Origin: Puffinus mauretanicus
Lineage: Eukaryota > Chordata > Aves > Procellariiformes > Procellariidae
DNA: 64,000 bases
Direction of reading: 5' to 3'
NCBI GenBank assembly: GCA_023333565.1
Contig: JAJKFH010000470.1
Location: 496,001-560,000, forward strand
This document shows, one piece after another, positions 1 to 11,404 of the stretch. Below the pieces are notes generated by a model, which worked only from the letters and a program-made list of their open reading frames with translations, did not search any database and was not told where the DNA came from. Each line of letters begins with the position of its first letter. The stretch's first letter is position 1. The position numbers and the translations under genes were made by a program.

Positions 1-180
1 CGGGGCCGCCGCCAGGGGGCGCCGCGGTGAGGGGAGAGGCGCCGCTGGGGCCGGGCGGGAAGCGGGGCGTGAGGGGGTGTGGTGGCCGGGGGGCGCGGGC
101 GGGGGCGGGCGGCCGCGGCAGCCGGGCGGGGAGGGGTGTGAGAGCGAAGATAAACGCGACAGGGGACAGGGACAGTTTGG
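1..180. promoter_or_regulatory. CpG island at the window edge (probable promoter of a neighbouring gene)
   Basis: The first ~180 bases are very GC-rich and dense in CpG, and composition falls to ordinary levels just after. Avian promoters usually look like this. I see no convincing coding exon here; the two frames that cross it are a product of base composition. In human the gene beyond the SCPEP1 3' end is AKAP1, read in the same direction as SCPEP1. If that order holds here, AKAP1 would run leftwards out of the window and this could be its promoter. That is inference from gene order only. Confidence 0.4.
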
Positions 181-1760
181 GGGCAGCAGTTTCCCTGGGA
201 AGGAAAATCGCCACAGGCAGGAGGAGCGAGGGAGGCAGGATGGAGGAGAGCATGCTCCCCTCCAGCAGCTGGGGGCCAGCAGGCCTGGCATCTCCTGGCT
301 TCCTTTCCCGGCTGTCACAGACCCATTTGCGGTCCCTTCGCTGCTCCACACCTCAGTCCTCCTCCCCGCCACCCCAAATAAAACACCAGTCACACTACAA
401 TTTCTCCTGAGAAAAAGCCGTTGATCCTGGTCTGAAGAGGTCCAGGCTAGGGGGAGAAAAGCAGAGTAGAGAGTTAAGGGGCAATTAAGGCAAAGGAGGA
501 CAAGCAGAGCTTCCCGTGCTCCATTGTGCTCAAGCGACCAGGCAGAGCCATGCAGAGGCACTCCTCATGGCTGGGTTTGGCTTAGGACAGACACTATTCA
601 CCCACACTTTAATGAGACATAGCTGGTAATGAAGGGATGTCCCTGCCTTTGCAGGATTCCTCATTAAAGCCTTCTGCAACTGCTGTGCTCCGAGGCTGGG
701 TTTTAATTTGATCTCTCTGCTCTGTCCCTTTCTCAGTTTTTTGGACTGCTTTTTAAGCCCACAGCCGTGAGCTGCCAGAGGGAAGACCAGGAATGGTTCT
801 GGTTCCTGCCTTGTGCTTCAGACCAAGAATGACGGGGCAACATCTTGGGGAGGAAGGAGCACTGGCTGAGTCAGGCTCAGGTACCTACTGCCTCTGCCAG
901 CACTGCTTTCCCACTGTGGTTGCTGAGCACAGGTGACCATCCATCACTGAGTGATGTCCTGTAGGTAATCGATAAAGCTGTCCATCTAAAATGACCATGA
1001 AAGTGCAGCAGGTTTTGAATCGAGACAGTATCCATTCATTTGCTTCTTGCAGTAAGAGAGGTCCATATGGCCCTTGGCAACCCTGAAAATCCCATAATGA
1101 GAGCAAGCTAGTCAAATTCATCTCTTTTCTAGGAACCAATAGGAGTGTTCTCCTAGGAAGTTTTGTTTCTCTGAGCACAAGTCTCTCATCTCTTTTATGT
1201 GCAAATTCAGGGTTTGGGAAGAGGCTGACTTGACAGCCCTGTAGGCTGTAAGTCAGCTGTCAATCAACAACACAGTGACAGCGCACACTGCACTAGCAAT
1301 ACAGCTCCCCACATATCCACCCTTTGACACAGATAAGGAGTTGGTTCCAGAGCCCCTTGACCTTCCTTTAGTTTTACAACAAATACAGAAGGGTTCTCCT
1401 GTTCCCTTACTGATGTACAAAAGGGTCTTTCCAGACTGTAAAAAACCTCAAGTGCAGAGATCAGATACGACCCTTGGGAAGCACAGAATTTATGAAGAGA
1501 TGTGAGGAGATCTGAAAGAGAAAACAGAAGCAAAATATTTGATCAGTAAACTTCTCGGAAGTTTTCTAGTTAGAGCAGGATTCTTAAGATGTGAGGACAT
1601 TTAGCTTTTATCTCAGGACTTGAACTCATCTTCAGGTTACACAGGGATTGAGCTTAGCATACCCCTCAGGGGCACCTATTCAAAGTATTCAAAAATCTGT
1701 GAGCTGGTTCCCCTCGGAGTGGTGGAAAGCACACCTGTGTGGAAACAGCTACTCTTAGTC
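181..1760. other. Intergenic, no gene seen
   Basis: Ordinary noncoding DNA. The open frames are short, overlap on both strands and lack splice context or recognisable motifs. No RNA gene or repeat was recognised. Confidence 0.5.
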
Positions 1761-2795
1761 TGTCCTGGTTTTGGCTGGGATAGAGTTAATTTTCTTCCTA
1801 GTAGCTGGTATAGTGCTGTGTTTTGGATGTTTTAGTTGTTGCTAAGTACTGCTTATACTAAATACCCCTCTACTCTGCTCTGGTGAGACCCCACCTGCAG
1901 TACTGCCTCCAGCTCTGGAGCCCTCAGCACAAGAAAGACATGGACCTGTTGGAGCGGGTCCAGAGGAGGGCCACGAAAATCATCAGGGGATGGAACACCT
2001 CTCCTATGAAGAAAGGCTTGAGAGAGTTGGGGTTATTCAGCCTGGAGAAGAGAAGGCTTCAGGGAGACCTTATTGCAGCCTTTCAGTACTTGAAGGGGGC
2101 TTATAAGAAAGACGACGGCAAACTTTTTAGCAGGGCCTGTTGCAACAGGTCAAGGGGTCATGATTTTAAACTAAAAGAGGGTAGATTTAGACTAGATATA
2201 AGGAAGAAATTTTTTACGATGAGGGTGGTGAAACAGTGGAACAGGTTGCCCAGAGAGGTGGTAGATGCCCCATCCCTCGGAACTTTCAAGGTCAGGCTGG
2301 ACGGGGCTCTGAGCAGCCTGATCTAGTTGAAGATGTCCCTGCCCACAGCACGGGGTTTGGACTAGAGGACCTTTAAAGGTCCCTTCCAACCCAAACTATT
2401 CTATGATTCTAAATCAAGGACTTTTTAGCTTCTCATGCTCTACCAACTGAAAAGGCTGGAGATGCAGAAGAAGCTGGGAGGGGGCACAGCCAGGACAGCT
2501 GACCCAAAGGCATATTCCATACCATATGATGTCATGCTCAGAATATAAACTAGGGGAAAGCTGGCTGGGGGGGGCTGCTGCTCAGGGACTGGCCGGGCAT
2601 CACTTGCTTTGTATATTTTATTATTGCTATTATTATTACTACTATTTTATTTTATTTCAATTATGAAACTGTCTTTATCTCAACCCACGAGTTTTTCACT
2701 TTTACTCTTCTGATTCTCTCCCCCATCCCACTGTGGGGGGGAGTGAGCGAGCAGTTGTGTGGTGCTCAGTCGCCGGCTGGGGTTAAACCACGACA
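1761..2795 (+). mobile_element. Solo LTR of an endogenous retrovirus, interrupted by a CR1
   Basis: The element starts TGTCCTGGTTTTGGC and ends TTAAACCACGACA, the TG...CA ends of an LTR. It is flanked by a perfect 5-bp direct repeat, TAGTC, at 1756-1760 and 2796-2800, the target-site duplication. Without the CR1 (1864-2410) the LTR is about 490 bp. A TATA-like ATATAAAC at 2543-2550 supports plus orientation. No internal retroviral sequence adjoins it, so it is a solo LTR left by recombination between two LTRs. The sequence looks like a widespread bird LTR family, and the 5-bp duplication fits an ERVL-type element; the class is inferred. Confidence 0.85.
1864..2410 (+). mobile_element. CR1 LINE, 5'-truncated, inserted in the solo LTR
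   Basis: The 3' end carries the CR1 signature: GGTCCCTTCCAACCC, then ATTCTATGATTCT. Upstream, a frame open from 1883 to 2326 encodes the C-terminal part of the CR1 ORF2 reverse transcriptase, with the family's typical [13 protein letters not shown] and VVKQWNRLP-like segments. The 5' part is missing, as in most CR1 copies. CTAAAT occurs at both edges (1858-1863 and 2409-2414) and is probably the target duplication. It joins the two LTR halves cleanly: LTR text stops at ...TATACTAAAT and resumes at ...AAATCAAGGAC. The open frame suggests a fairly young copy, but without a 5' end it cannot be autonomous. Confidence 0.9.
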
Positions 2796-2800
2796 TAGTC

Positions 2801-5800
2801 TAACTGCTCTGAAGTAGAGTTCAACCTCTTCAAAGCTTCAGAGCACATCTGTGTCATTGTCCCACCTTGTTTGCTGAGAGTGCATCCTTGCACCATCTGA
2901 GTCACCTCTCTGTGTGCAGGTGGGCAGCTCTGCCGTCCCAGACAGGGAAGTGGAGTCACACTTAGTATTGTGAGGGGAAAAAAAAGGAATAAACTTATCC
3001 CTGTTTGCCATGACCAGTGGAGGAATTCCCACACCTCAGAGGGGTCATGCTCTGTCTCTTGGAATCCAGTTAATTTCCACTGGCTCTCCTTTATCTTCTG
3101 CCGGAGGAAGAAGGAACTTGGTCCAGATATGCAGGTAAATGGCAACATAGATTTAGACCAAATCTGTCAGCATTAAAATCTGTGTCATTCTTGCACTAAT
3201 TTGTAAGGGCGGGGTGGGGGGAAGAGGGAAAAAAAAGCTCCAGGTATAGACATTACAGTTTGGGGAGTTAGTACTGAAGTCTGAGAACGGCCACAGGCAG
3301 CCTGAGTGCCAGAGAGCACTGGAATCAAGCTGATAGGAGAGCTGACGAGGCTGTAGAAGCTGTCATTGTAGACAGCTGAATACTTTGAGCAAAGATCTGA
3401 CAGCTGGGAGATGATTTGACAGCACTGAACACAGGAGAATTGGGATGTGAGATGCTGTCAATAAAGGTCCAGGATCTGAAAGCTGGGGGTGCCCCAAGTG
3501 TGCTAATATCAGGACACGGAGCTGAACACATGCCACACTTGCTGGGCAACTGCACTGGCAAGATACAGTTTGTAAGGCTGAATCAAGGAGGAGGTCAATT
3601 TTTATTGCCAGTGGATGTAGCTGGCATTACTCCTTGCTGATCTCCGCTTCTCCAGTTCTAAGTAGAACATGTCTCTAGTACCAGTGGGCTATTTTTCCTT
3701 ATTGGTGTATCAAAAGACTTGTTTAATCTGAGATGTTTGGCAACTTCTTCATTTGACTTGTGGGCTATGTGGAATAAATATTTTACATGCTGCAAATCTA
3801 GTTTTCTGAACTTGAAATATGACTAGTGGTGGTGCTACCATATTTGCCTATTAAGAATAAATAGTTCAAGAGGAAACATTTCATTGAATACCACAGGCCA
3901 TGGCTGTAATTTGTAGGATTTCTTTACAATCAGCTGCTTTTCCATCAATGTCACTTCTACTTATACAGCAAATTGTAATCTGGTGTCAGAAACAGCATCT
4001 AAGGACTGCATTCCCCAAGGCTGATGACCTTATCTACAATTCTGGTTGTGTTCCAGCATATAGTAGCAACATCTTGAGGCCCAGCCTCTCAGAATAGCTT
4101 CATAGCACAGTTTCTCTTTATAGTATACATAATATAGCCCTCATTGAATATTTGGCTTCTAATAGTCTTACTGTATTTTGAATCAAATCCTGTTTCCCAT
4201 TGACTACTGTAGCTCTGATTAGCACCATAACAGATGTGCTTCATCAGTTGGATATTCTCTCTAAGCGTCATAAAGAACAGGTAACAGGCAGCAAGAACTA
4301 GCTTATTAATACCCTTGCCCTGCCTGAGAACTTAAAAATATTACTTAAGAAATAATGGAGTTTTCTCAGGCTAGCTTAATTAGGTATGGCACAGAAGCAA
4401 AATACTTGATTTTTTTACTGCCATTTTCTCTAATCTTTTTTGTATTACAAAGAGTTCAACAACAACAACAACTTACAAATTTTGGGGAAATGTTTCAACA
4501 AGCAAGGATCTTCCTTTGAAATTTTCTAGTTGCTAAAGGACCTCACCTTGTAAAAGTTTTAGTGATTTAATTTTATACAGTATGAATGCTCTTGCTCGAT
4601 TTCAACAGCCCTCTTACCAGATGATGAATTAGCTATGTGCATAACTCTGCTAGGTGAGCCTGGCTAGACAGCTCACTGCAGTACCTCAGCAAACACACCA
4701 ATGCCTTATTTGTTTCTTCTTACAACACACATACTACCCTCAGAGACATGGATCAAAAAGTTTTAAGGATAGGCAAGGAATCCAGCATTTGAAAAAGAGC
4801 ATGCCTAAGTACAAACCAGGTTAAAGCAGGCTAATTTAGCTGTTACTTGCAACTATAAAGCCTCATTGTAATTGGGGTTGTGCTCACAAAGACCAAAATA
4901 TCTGTTCCCATGAAGTTATTGATAAAATTAAGTAATCCTCTGTAATGGTTCACATAAAACCATTTCCACTGTGAATTCATAGGATCAAATTCATGTTTCC
5001 AAGTGCTGACCAGGTTAGTTCCCGGGACGGCAGCAGCAGCGTAGCCCGAACACCAGCATGTTCCCATGGTATTTGAAGGTCTCCTTGCTCCACCAAGTGG
5101 CCAGCCATTTCACTGCACTTTCGCCACCAGCCAAGAGAAGCCATCGCTGGCCACCTTGCGCATGGCAGCAAGGTGAGGCTACTGTGGTTGGTAAGATAAA
5201 TCATATGTAAAACAGAAGTGAATGAATAGTATGGGATAAAGCAAGCTTTCTTGCTGTTCCAAGAGGTCCCATAGTCCTCCCAATGGCCTGGGACCAAACC
5301 TCTCTTTCTGGTACATTCCAGAAGCCTCCCTGCTGCCTTCCCTTAGGGAAAGGACAGTACCCGTCAGCTTTTCTCTGAAGAGCTCTAAGCAGTTGGGTAG
5401 ACTTACATTTGCCTCGGATTATAACGTTCAATGGCATCTGGCAACCTCCTCAAAGCATTAATGGTGCCAGAAAGCATCTGACAGCTGCCAGGCCACCAGG
5501 TCATTTCTGTCCCTCGGAAGGAGACATCTGCACTCCTTCACAGGAGATTCTGGGTACAATGAAATGTTTAAGACTCCAAGACAACTGTGTAAAAAGAAGA
5601 TGTGTAGTAGCTACAGTCAAGTTATTTTCAATTCCTACCCCCCAAAAAAGCTGTCAAGAGACACACAAACATTCCTCTCTGGCTCTAACAAGCAAACAAC
5701 ATTAACAGACCCAAGCCCCAGACTCTTGAAGGGAACGACTAGTTTTCCCCGCCCTCCCCAATTTATTTTTAAAAAAAAAAATCATCTAGCAAATCATCTA

Positions 5801-7490
5801 GCAGCTGTTGAAGACTGAGGTGCACCAGCCAGTGTATTTTCTTCAAGCTAACTCACCCATAACACAGCATATGAACTGTTCTGTAAGTTATCCCTTACTG
5901 CTTCAAATAAAGTTTCTAAAATTTTGCTTATTTTGTCCTATCCAAGATGGACTGCACAACATCTGAATAAATATGTTCCATCTGCAGTTTTATTACAGCT
6001 GACTACAGGAATGTAATTCCCAGATATTGCTGTATTTAGCAACGAGATCTGGGACAGAATAATAAAATTAGAACATGATATACCATACTGATGCTAAAGC
6101 CAAACAGTGATTACTTGTTGTGTCTCGAAACAGATTGTGTGAGCTGAGTCCAAGTTGGCTGACTAACGGGAAATAAAGGACAGAACAAAAATATTTATGC
6201 AAGAGAATGTAGGTGCGGCATCATTACTGCTGTGACCATCAATGGACCAAATTGGCGGTGGGGCTAATGGTGATGAGCACAGTCTAACTGTTTCAAAGAC
6301 AGACTACAACCAGCTTGCTTGTACAGAAACAGTCCTGAAAAGGACATTTTAGGAACAGAGAAGCAATTAGAAGAGCAGCTTAACCAGGCTGGTTCTAGCA
6401 GCCTGTATAATTGCCTTCAAAAATGACTGTGGTAGGCATTATCAAATCTACTGACTACAGTTTGCAGATGGAATTATTCCAGCTGTCTCTTATGCTTAGA
6501 TGATTCACAGCATTTTAAAACTGATGCAGCCGGTTTTATCAGTTTTTTTTAACCAATATTTAAAAAATACAGCCCTATTCGTCACAGTATCTACCTATAA
6601 ATTTTGGTATTGAGACTGAGGATAAAAATTAGGGGAGAACAGAAATGAGCTCCTGGATTTGAATCAGCTTCAGCAAAAGTATGATTTTTGCCTCCCTGCC
6701 ATACAGTCACTCTGGCCTTATTTGTTCAAGTCCCCTGTGAATCTGTAGTTGCTTTTGCCTATGTGACATCCAAGTGAATGTTTTGGATGAGTGAGTTCTA
6801 CATCCCAAAACCCTGCCTTACCACAAGAGTACTTTGAGTTCAGATTTGTACAATACATTAGATGGAAATACTGAACAGCAGAGCCACAGTGAGACAGTTG
6901 CTGGAACTGGATATTATCTGGATGTTTTTGGTCTTTTGAGATGCCCCAACCTCTTCCCCGCTGTATTGTAGCCACAGAATAAACAGAAAACCAAAGCTCT
7001 GGACCACAAAAGTACTTAGGTGAAAAGCCCCCTTTCAGAGCTGAGGCCTGATACACTAATCTCAAGGTGGACTGTTTGCAGTGCTTGCCCAGTCCTGGAA
7101 CAGCGGGCAAGGAGGGGTTATTGTCTGACTCGCTGTTCCAGAGGTCCTGTAATAGGAGAAATCTTTCATAGTCCATCTCTCGCTTTCCAGTTTGTGGGAG
7201 CACCCAAAACCGATAGCTAGCTATGATAAATTAGCACAATGCCATGCCATTTTAGTGGTTTTTCAATGTCTAGTAGGTTTAGGGGAAGGGGGGAAAAAAA
7301 AAGGCATCAAAGTATGCTTTAGAGTATGTCCTGAAGACTAACCATTTAGGACTATTTCAGACCAAGGTTGGAAATTCTGAAGTCCTCTATGGGACTTGGC
7401 CTGCCAATATTCCCATCTGTTTTAGACCATTGGTATAGTTAGTGCATCAATTCTGCAAATACTCTGCTGACGCTAGCCACTGAATTATAT
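2801..7490. other. Intergenic, no gene seen
   Basis: A 4.7-kb stretch of mostly AT-rich unique sequence. It includes a short (AAC)n run near 4458. None of the open frames shows domain motifs, splice-site context or codon bias that would support a gene. Confidence 0.45.
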
Positions 7491-8040
7491 TGGTACCGTA
7501 AGTCAGTGAAATAAGAACTCTCTAAGACTCGATTTTGGGGTTTTAGAAAGCAGGCGTGCTTTAATGCGGCGCCGAGCGCACAGGGGATCGCTCCTCCTAG
7601 CGTGTGCACCAAATTACTCAACCACAGAAGTTGTATACAATTAGAGTATACATATTCATTACATTTCCGAGAAATAATCTAAATATTCATGTTATTTCCT
7701 GGAATTCATTAACGTACGTACAAGTCTTTGACACATGCGCCCTTCTGTCTGTCGGTGGTCTTCCAGGGTCCTCTGGTGGTCGTCGATAGTCTTCCTCACA
7801 GTGTCCTTTAGTTGAACTCAGTCTTTACGCATGCTCCGTTTAACCCTTGGCTTTGTTTGCACAATTCTCGTTAGCACAAACTACTTGTTCTGGCACAACT
7901 CCATTATCTATTCTGCTCAAGATACAAAGTTTCAAGGCCTTTTTATCTACTGAATGTCCGGCCTGTCTATTCCCAAGGCATTCCTAACCCATCTGCATCA
8001 TTTCAACAAAGAACCTTTACTATTCCTTTGTAGTCGGTCA
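7491..8040 (-). repeat. 3' LTR of the provirus
   Basis: 550 bp, about 97% identical to 14946-15495. On the minus strand it begins TGACCGACTAC right after the polypurine tract and ends ...GGTACCA. An ATTAAA polyadenylation-type signal lies at 7560-7565 (read as TTTAAT on plus). The identical short frames in both LTRs have no recognisable product. Confidence 0.92.
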
Positions 8041-8041
8041 A

Positions 8042-8059
8042 TCCCTCTTTTTTTTTTTT
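8042..8059 (-). promoter_or_regulatory. Polypurine tract of the provirus
   Basis: On the minus strand an A-rich run followed by GAGGGA sits one base before the TGACCG start of the 3' LTR. This is the expected place and composition of the plus-strand primer for reverse transcription. It fixes the inner edge of the LTR at 8040. Confidence 0.8.
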
Positions 8060-8202
8060 GAGGGTATATAGTTAAAGCTATATCCCTCATTAAATTGATT
8101 TCTAGCACACATATTGCAATTATAAAAAAATGCTTATAACTAGTTTTTAACCGAAAATAAATCAAACCCCTTTGAGACTATAGAAGGGGAACTTCACTGT
8201 AG

Positions 8203-9384
8203 TTATATTAGTCTCACCCTCTCATAGCTTTGGTTTCCAATTATAGAACAACAGTTCCAAAAGCACTGTATTATTACATATATACAAACAAAAACCAATA
8301 TAGCAATCATTAAAATACGTAATAACTTTTTCACCCATTGACTAAGGTCAGGAATCCGGGAGGTTAACCATTTGAATGTTTCCTCAAATCCATATGAAGT
8401 GTCATCTTTCTGTATTTCATGGAGCAATATTTGTTTCCAAATTTCTTCTAAATCAGTAGAAATTTTACCACTTTGATCTACGTATACACAACAGCTTGTG
8501 TTTAACACTGTGCATACTCCTCCTTGAGATGTTAACATCATGTCCAAAGCTATTCTATTCTGAAGGGTTATTTCTGCCAATTGAGACACTTCTTCCTGCA
8601 AGGCCTTTACAGCATCATAGGTTTCGTTCCCGATTTTCTCAATTATAGCAGATATGTTTACTATAGCTTTTTCTAGTTCACTAACTCTTAACCATGGGAC
8701 AAACCATCGTGCAAAAGAATGAAATCCTGTGGGTCTATCTATTAATGGATTATTTCTAATTCTCTTGCTTCTTCGAAGGTATGTTCTTAGCCACATTTTA
8801 GATTCTAATTTCTCAACCACAGTAATGTTTGGTACTACTGCTCCCAAAGTACATATTCCTGACCAATTTGGTGGCAAGGTGTTACGGGCCGTGTTTCCAC
8901 AAATCCAATACCAACCTCTTCCTTCGGGTACCGGCCATTCAAAAGGGCTTAAACTTCCAATATTTATAGTCTTATTACAATCAGAATAATTTCCAACAAA
9001 GTCAGCCTTCGTTAGGCACTGGACTTTGTCCATTCCTTTCGGGGGGCTGCATCGTTGTACACATGTACAATATTTTTGTCTTGGAGTTGGAGTCTCAATT
9101 ATCCATTCCTGTTCTTTCATTTCTCTACTGATATTAAAAGAGGTGTTCATCCATAAAGTGGTCCAAGATATGCTAGCTGGTATAGGGATCCCAATTAAGG
9201 GAACTCCCTTCTTTGAATGCTCCGGAAAATGAGTGCAGGCCCAACAATCCGACTTATTAGCAATTTGGACTATTCTTTGTAACAAGTTTATATGCAAATT
9301 CCTCTCCCATGGATTCCCTGACCCCTCATGGAATAGTTCTATCCAAAAGCAACAAAGGAATATCAACTCTCTTAGTGTTTTCAT
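8203..9384 (-). CDS. env: Endogenous retroviral envelope protein (env), intact frame
   Basis: An uninterrupted 393-codon frame. It has an N-terminal hydrophobic signal segment (about residues 4-18), a CWAC motif at 47-50 of the CXXC type that links surface and transmembrane subunits in gamma-type Env, and about ten N-glycosylation sequons. A basic RRSKR at 204-208 looks like a furin cleavage site. An immunosuppressive-domain-like stretch lies near 274-290, a CX6CC motif at 291-299, a membrane span at about 354-373 and a short tail with clustered cysteines. The surface subunit is short (~200 residues) for a gammaretrovirus, and the sequence after the cleavage site is not clearly a hydrophobic fusion peptide. 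The frame begins 3 nt after the integrase stop. Unlike gag and pol it has no break. Whether it is expressed or functional cannot be told from sequence. Confidence 0.85.
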   Translation of the reverse strand: MKTLRELIFLCCFWIELFHEGSGNPWERNLHINLLQRIVQIANKSDCWACTHFPEHSKKGVPLIGIPIPASISWTTLWMNTSFNISREMKEQEWIIETPTPRQKYCTCVQRCSPPKGMDKVQCLTKADFVGNYSDCNKTINIGSLSPFEWPVPEGRGWYWICGNTARNTLPPNWSGICTLGAVVPNITVVEKLESKMWLRTYLRRSKRIRNNPLIDRPTGFHSFARWFVPWLRVSELEKAIVNISAIIEKIGNETYDAVKALQEEVSQLAEITLQNRIALDMMLTSQGGVCTVLNTSCCVYVDQSGKISTDLEEIWKQILLHEIQKDDTSYGFEETFKWLTSRIPDLSQWVKKLLRILMIAILVFVCIYVIIQCFWNCCSIIGNQSYERVRLI

Positions 9385-9387
9385 TCC

Positions 9388-10618
9388 TTATTCAAAAGTT
9401 AATATCAGTGTATATGTCAAAGTTCCAAGCGCAATTCGCTGCATTCGAGAGAGTTTCAGCTTTAATGGTCCTGTCCTCTCAGAAGTCCATTCTGCTTGTA
9501 GAGTTTTCTTCACACGAGTATAGTGTATCCAGGGTCCTTTTCCGTCCACCTTAACAGCTCTATGTGTTGTTAACAAGACTTGAAATGGTCCTTTCCACTT
9601 TTCCTGTAATGGTTCAGAGGTCCAAGATTTGACGTACACCCAGTCTCCGGGCTGGAATGTATGCGCTGGGGAATCAAGACTTAGAGATTTATTTGGGACT
9701 ACATATTTATTCAATTCTTGTAAAACTTTCCCAAGGGCTATTAAGTAGTTCCTCACATCACTTTCCCCTCATATTCGCATTTCTCCTGGTAGCCCGGGTG
9801 TCTGATATGGTTGTCCGTACATCAACAAGTACGGGCTGAGACATTGTCTACCTTGTGGTTGGACTCTAATTCTTAACAAGGCCAGAGGTAAAGCTTGTAT
9901 CCAATTCATCGAGGTTTCCTGACATAATTTGCTCAACTGAGTCTTGAGGGTATAATTCATTCTTTTTACCTTACCACTAGACTGAGGTCTGTAAGGGGTA
10001 TGTAGATCCCAACTAATACCTAACAATCTACTTATTTCATTAATTATCTTAGCTGCAAAATGTGGGCTTCTATCTGATGACATTCCCAAAGGCACTCCAA
10101 ATCTTGGAATTATTTCTTTCAACGGTATTTTTACTACGTCCCTTGCCTTATTGGTGCGACACAGAAAAGCCTCAGGCCAACCTGTATACGTATCCACGAG
10201 GACCAATAAATACTTTAGCCCTCCTTTTCTTGGCAATTCAGTAAAATCTATTTGCCAATATTCTCCAGGTGCTTGTCCCTCACCAGTTTTTCCAAATTGG
10301 ATTTTATTCTGTGTTTTTGGATTGTTCCTACAGCATATTTCACGTCTTTGTGTGACTGATTTAAGTTTCCACCATGTTCCTGCTAATAACCGATTTCTGC
10401 AAATGCTTTAGTAAATTTTCAGTTCCCCAGTGCACAGTATTGTGTTCTTCCTTTACTAAATTATTCATGAGGGAATGAGGTGTTACTACTAAACCTGTAA
10501 CTGCCCATCCATCTTCCCATTTTTCTGCGTGTAAAGTCTCGATTAATTTTAAATCCTGCTTATCATAAATAGGGTTTTTCCGAAGGGAGATTCTTTTTCC
10601 TGGCACTATAGCTAGCAC
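9388..10618 (-). pseudogene. pol: pol, integrase region (broken)
   Basis: Three frame segments. 10361-10618 has an HHCC-like zinc-binding N-terminal part. 9769-10236 has the catalytic core, with the first Asp in VLVDTYTGW and the second in SSDRSPHF. 9388-9756 has the C-terminal module with WKGPF and WIHYTRVKK, the GPY/F style of gamma-type integrases. The segments are separated by stops, including an in-frame TGA near 9766. At the third catalytic position, exactly 35 residues after the second Asp, there is Lys (AAA at 9964-9966) where the family has Glu. The integrase is therefore inactive even without the stops. Confidence 0.88.
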
Positions 10619-11399
10619 TTACCTCTCTCTGCCTTTTTCTGCAGCCCGCTTCGCCGCTAGATCAGCCAGCTTATTTCCTCGCTCCTGAGTGGTTCTTCCC
10701 GATTGATGAGCTTTACAATGCATGATTGCTACAGCAGCAGGGGCTTTTATACTCTCTAGGAAACTCATAATTTGTTCTTCATGTTTCACCTCTGTCCCTT
10801 GCGCCGACAATCTCTCTCTTTCCAGATTGCTCCATGCGCGTGCACTACTCCAAAAGCATATTTTGAATCAGTCCAAATATTTACACGTTTGTCTTTACTT
10901 AACTGCAAAGCTTGGGTGAGGGCAATTAACTCGGCCTTCCGAGCCGATGTTTTGGTGGGCAATGCCTGCGATTTGATCAATGTTTCAACCGTTGGGACTG
11001 CATATCCTGATACTCGCTTTCCTTCTTTAATAAAACTGTTGCCATCTGTGTGTATAGTTCCCAATCCAGATTCTGCAAGGGAACGTCTTTCAAGTCGGGC
11101 CTGCTTGAATATACTTCTTCAATGGTCTGTAGGCAGTCATGTTCAGGTTTGTGCTCTTCTTGTCGGGCTGTGAGAAACATGGTAGGGTTAACCACGGCAG
11201 TATTCTTTAAAATCACATCATCTGGCTCTACTAGTACTATTGGTATTTTAACATCCTGCTCGGAGACAGCCAATGTCCACCCTTCTGGTTCAATACTGTA
11301 GTTACCATATGTGGAACATAAACAGTTATTTGCTGTCCCATGGTGAGCTTTCGAGCCTCTTGTATTAATATTACTGTTGCAGCTATTGCTCTTAAACAT
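10619..11399 (-). pseudogene. pol: pol, connection and RNase H region (broken)
   Basis: Overlapping minus-strand segments (10619-10810, 10786-11064, 10977-11399) in different frames. They show RNase H landmarks: HTDGNSF (first Asp), KAELIALTQAL (Glu), WTDSKYAFG (second Asp) and the HCKAHQSG region. In the intact family this domain degrades the RNA strand of RNA:DNA hybrids during reverse transcription. The frame changes show at least two indels, so no continuous product is possible. Confidence 0.85.
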
Positions 11400-11404
11400 C
11401 CAGG

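Noticed and set aside
7604..7789. 61-codon frame repeated almost identically at 15059-15244
   Set aside because: It is inside both LTRs on the antisense strand; the repetition comes from the LTRs.
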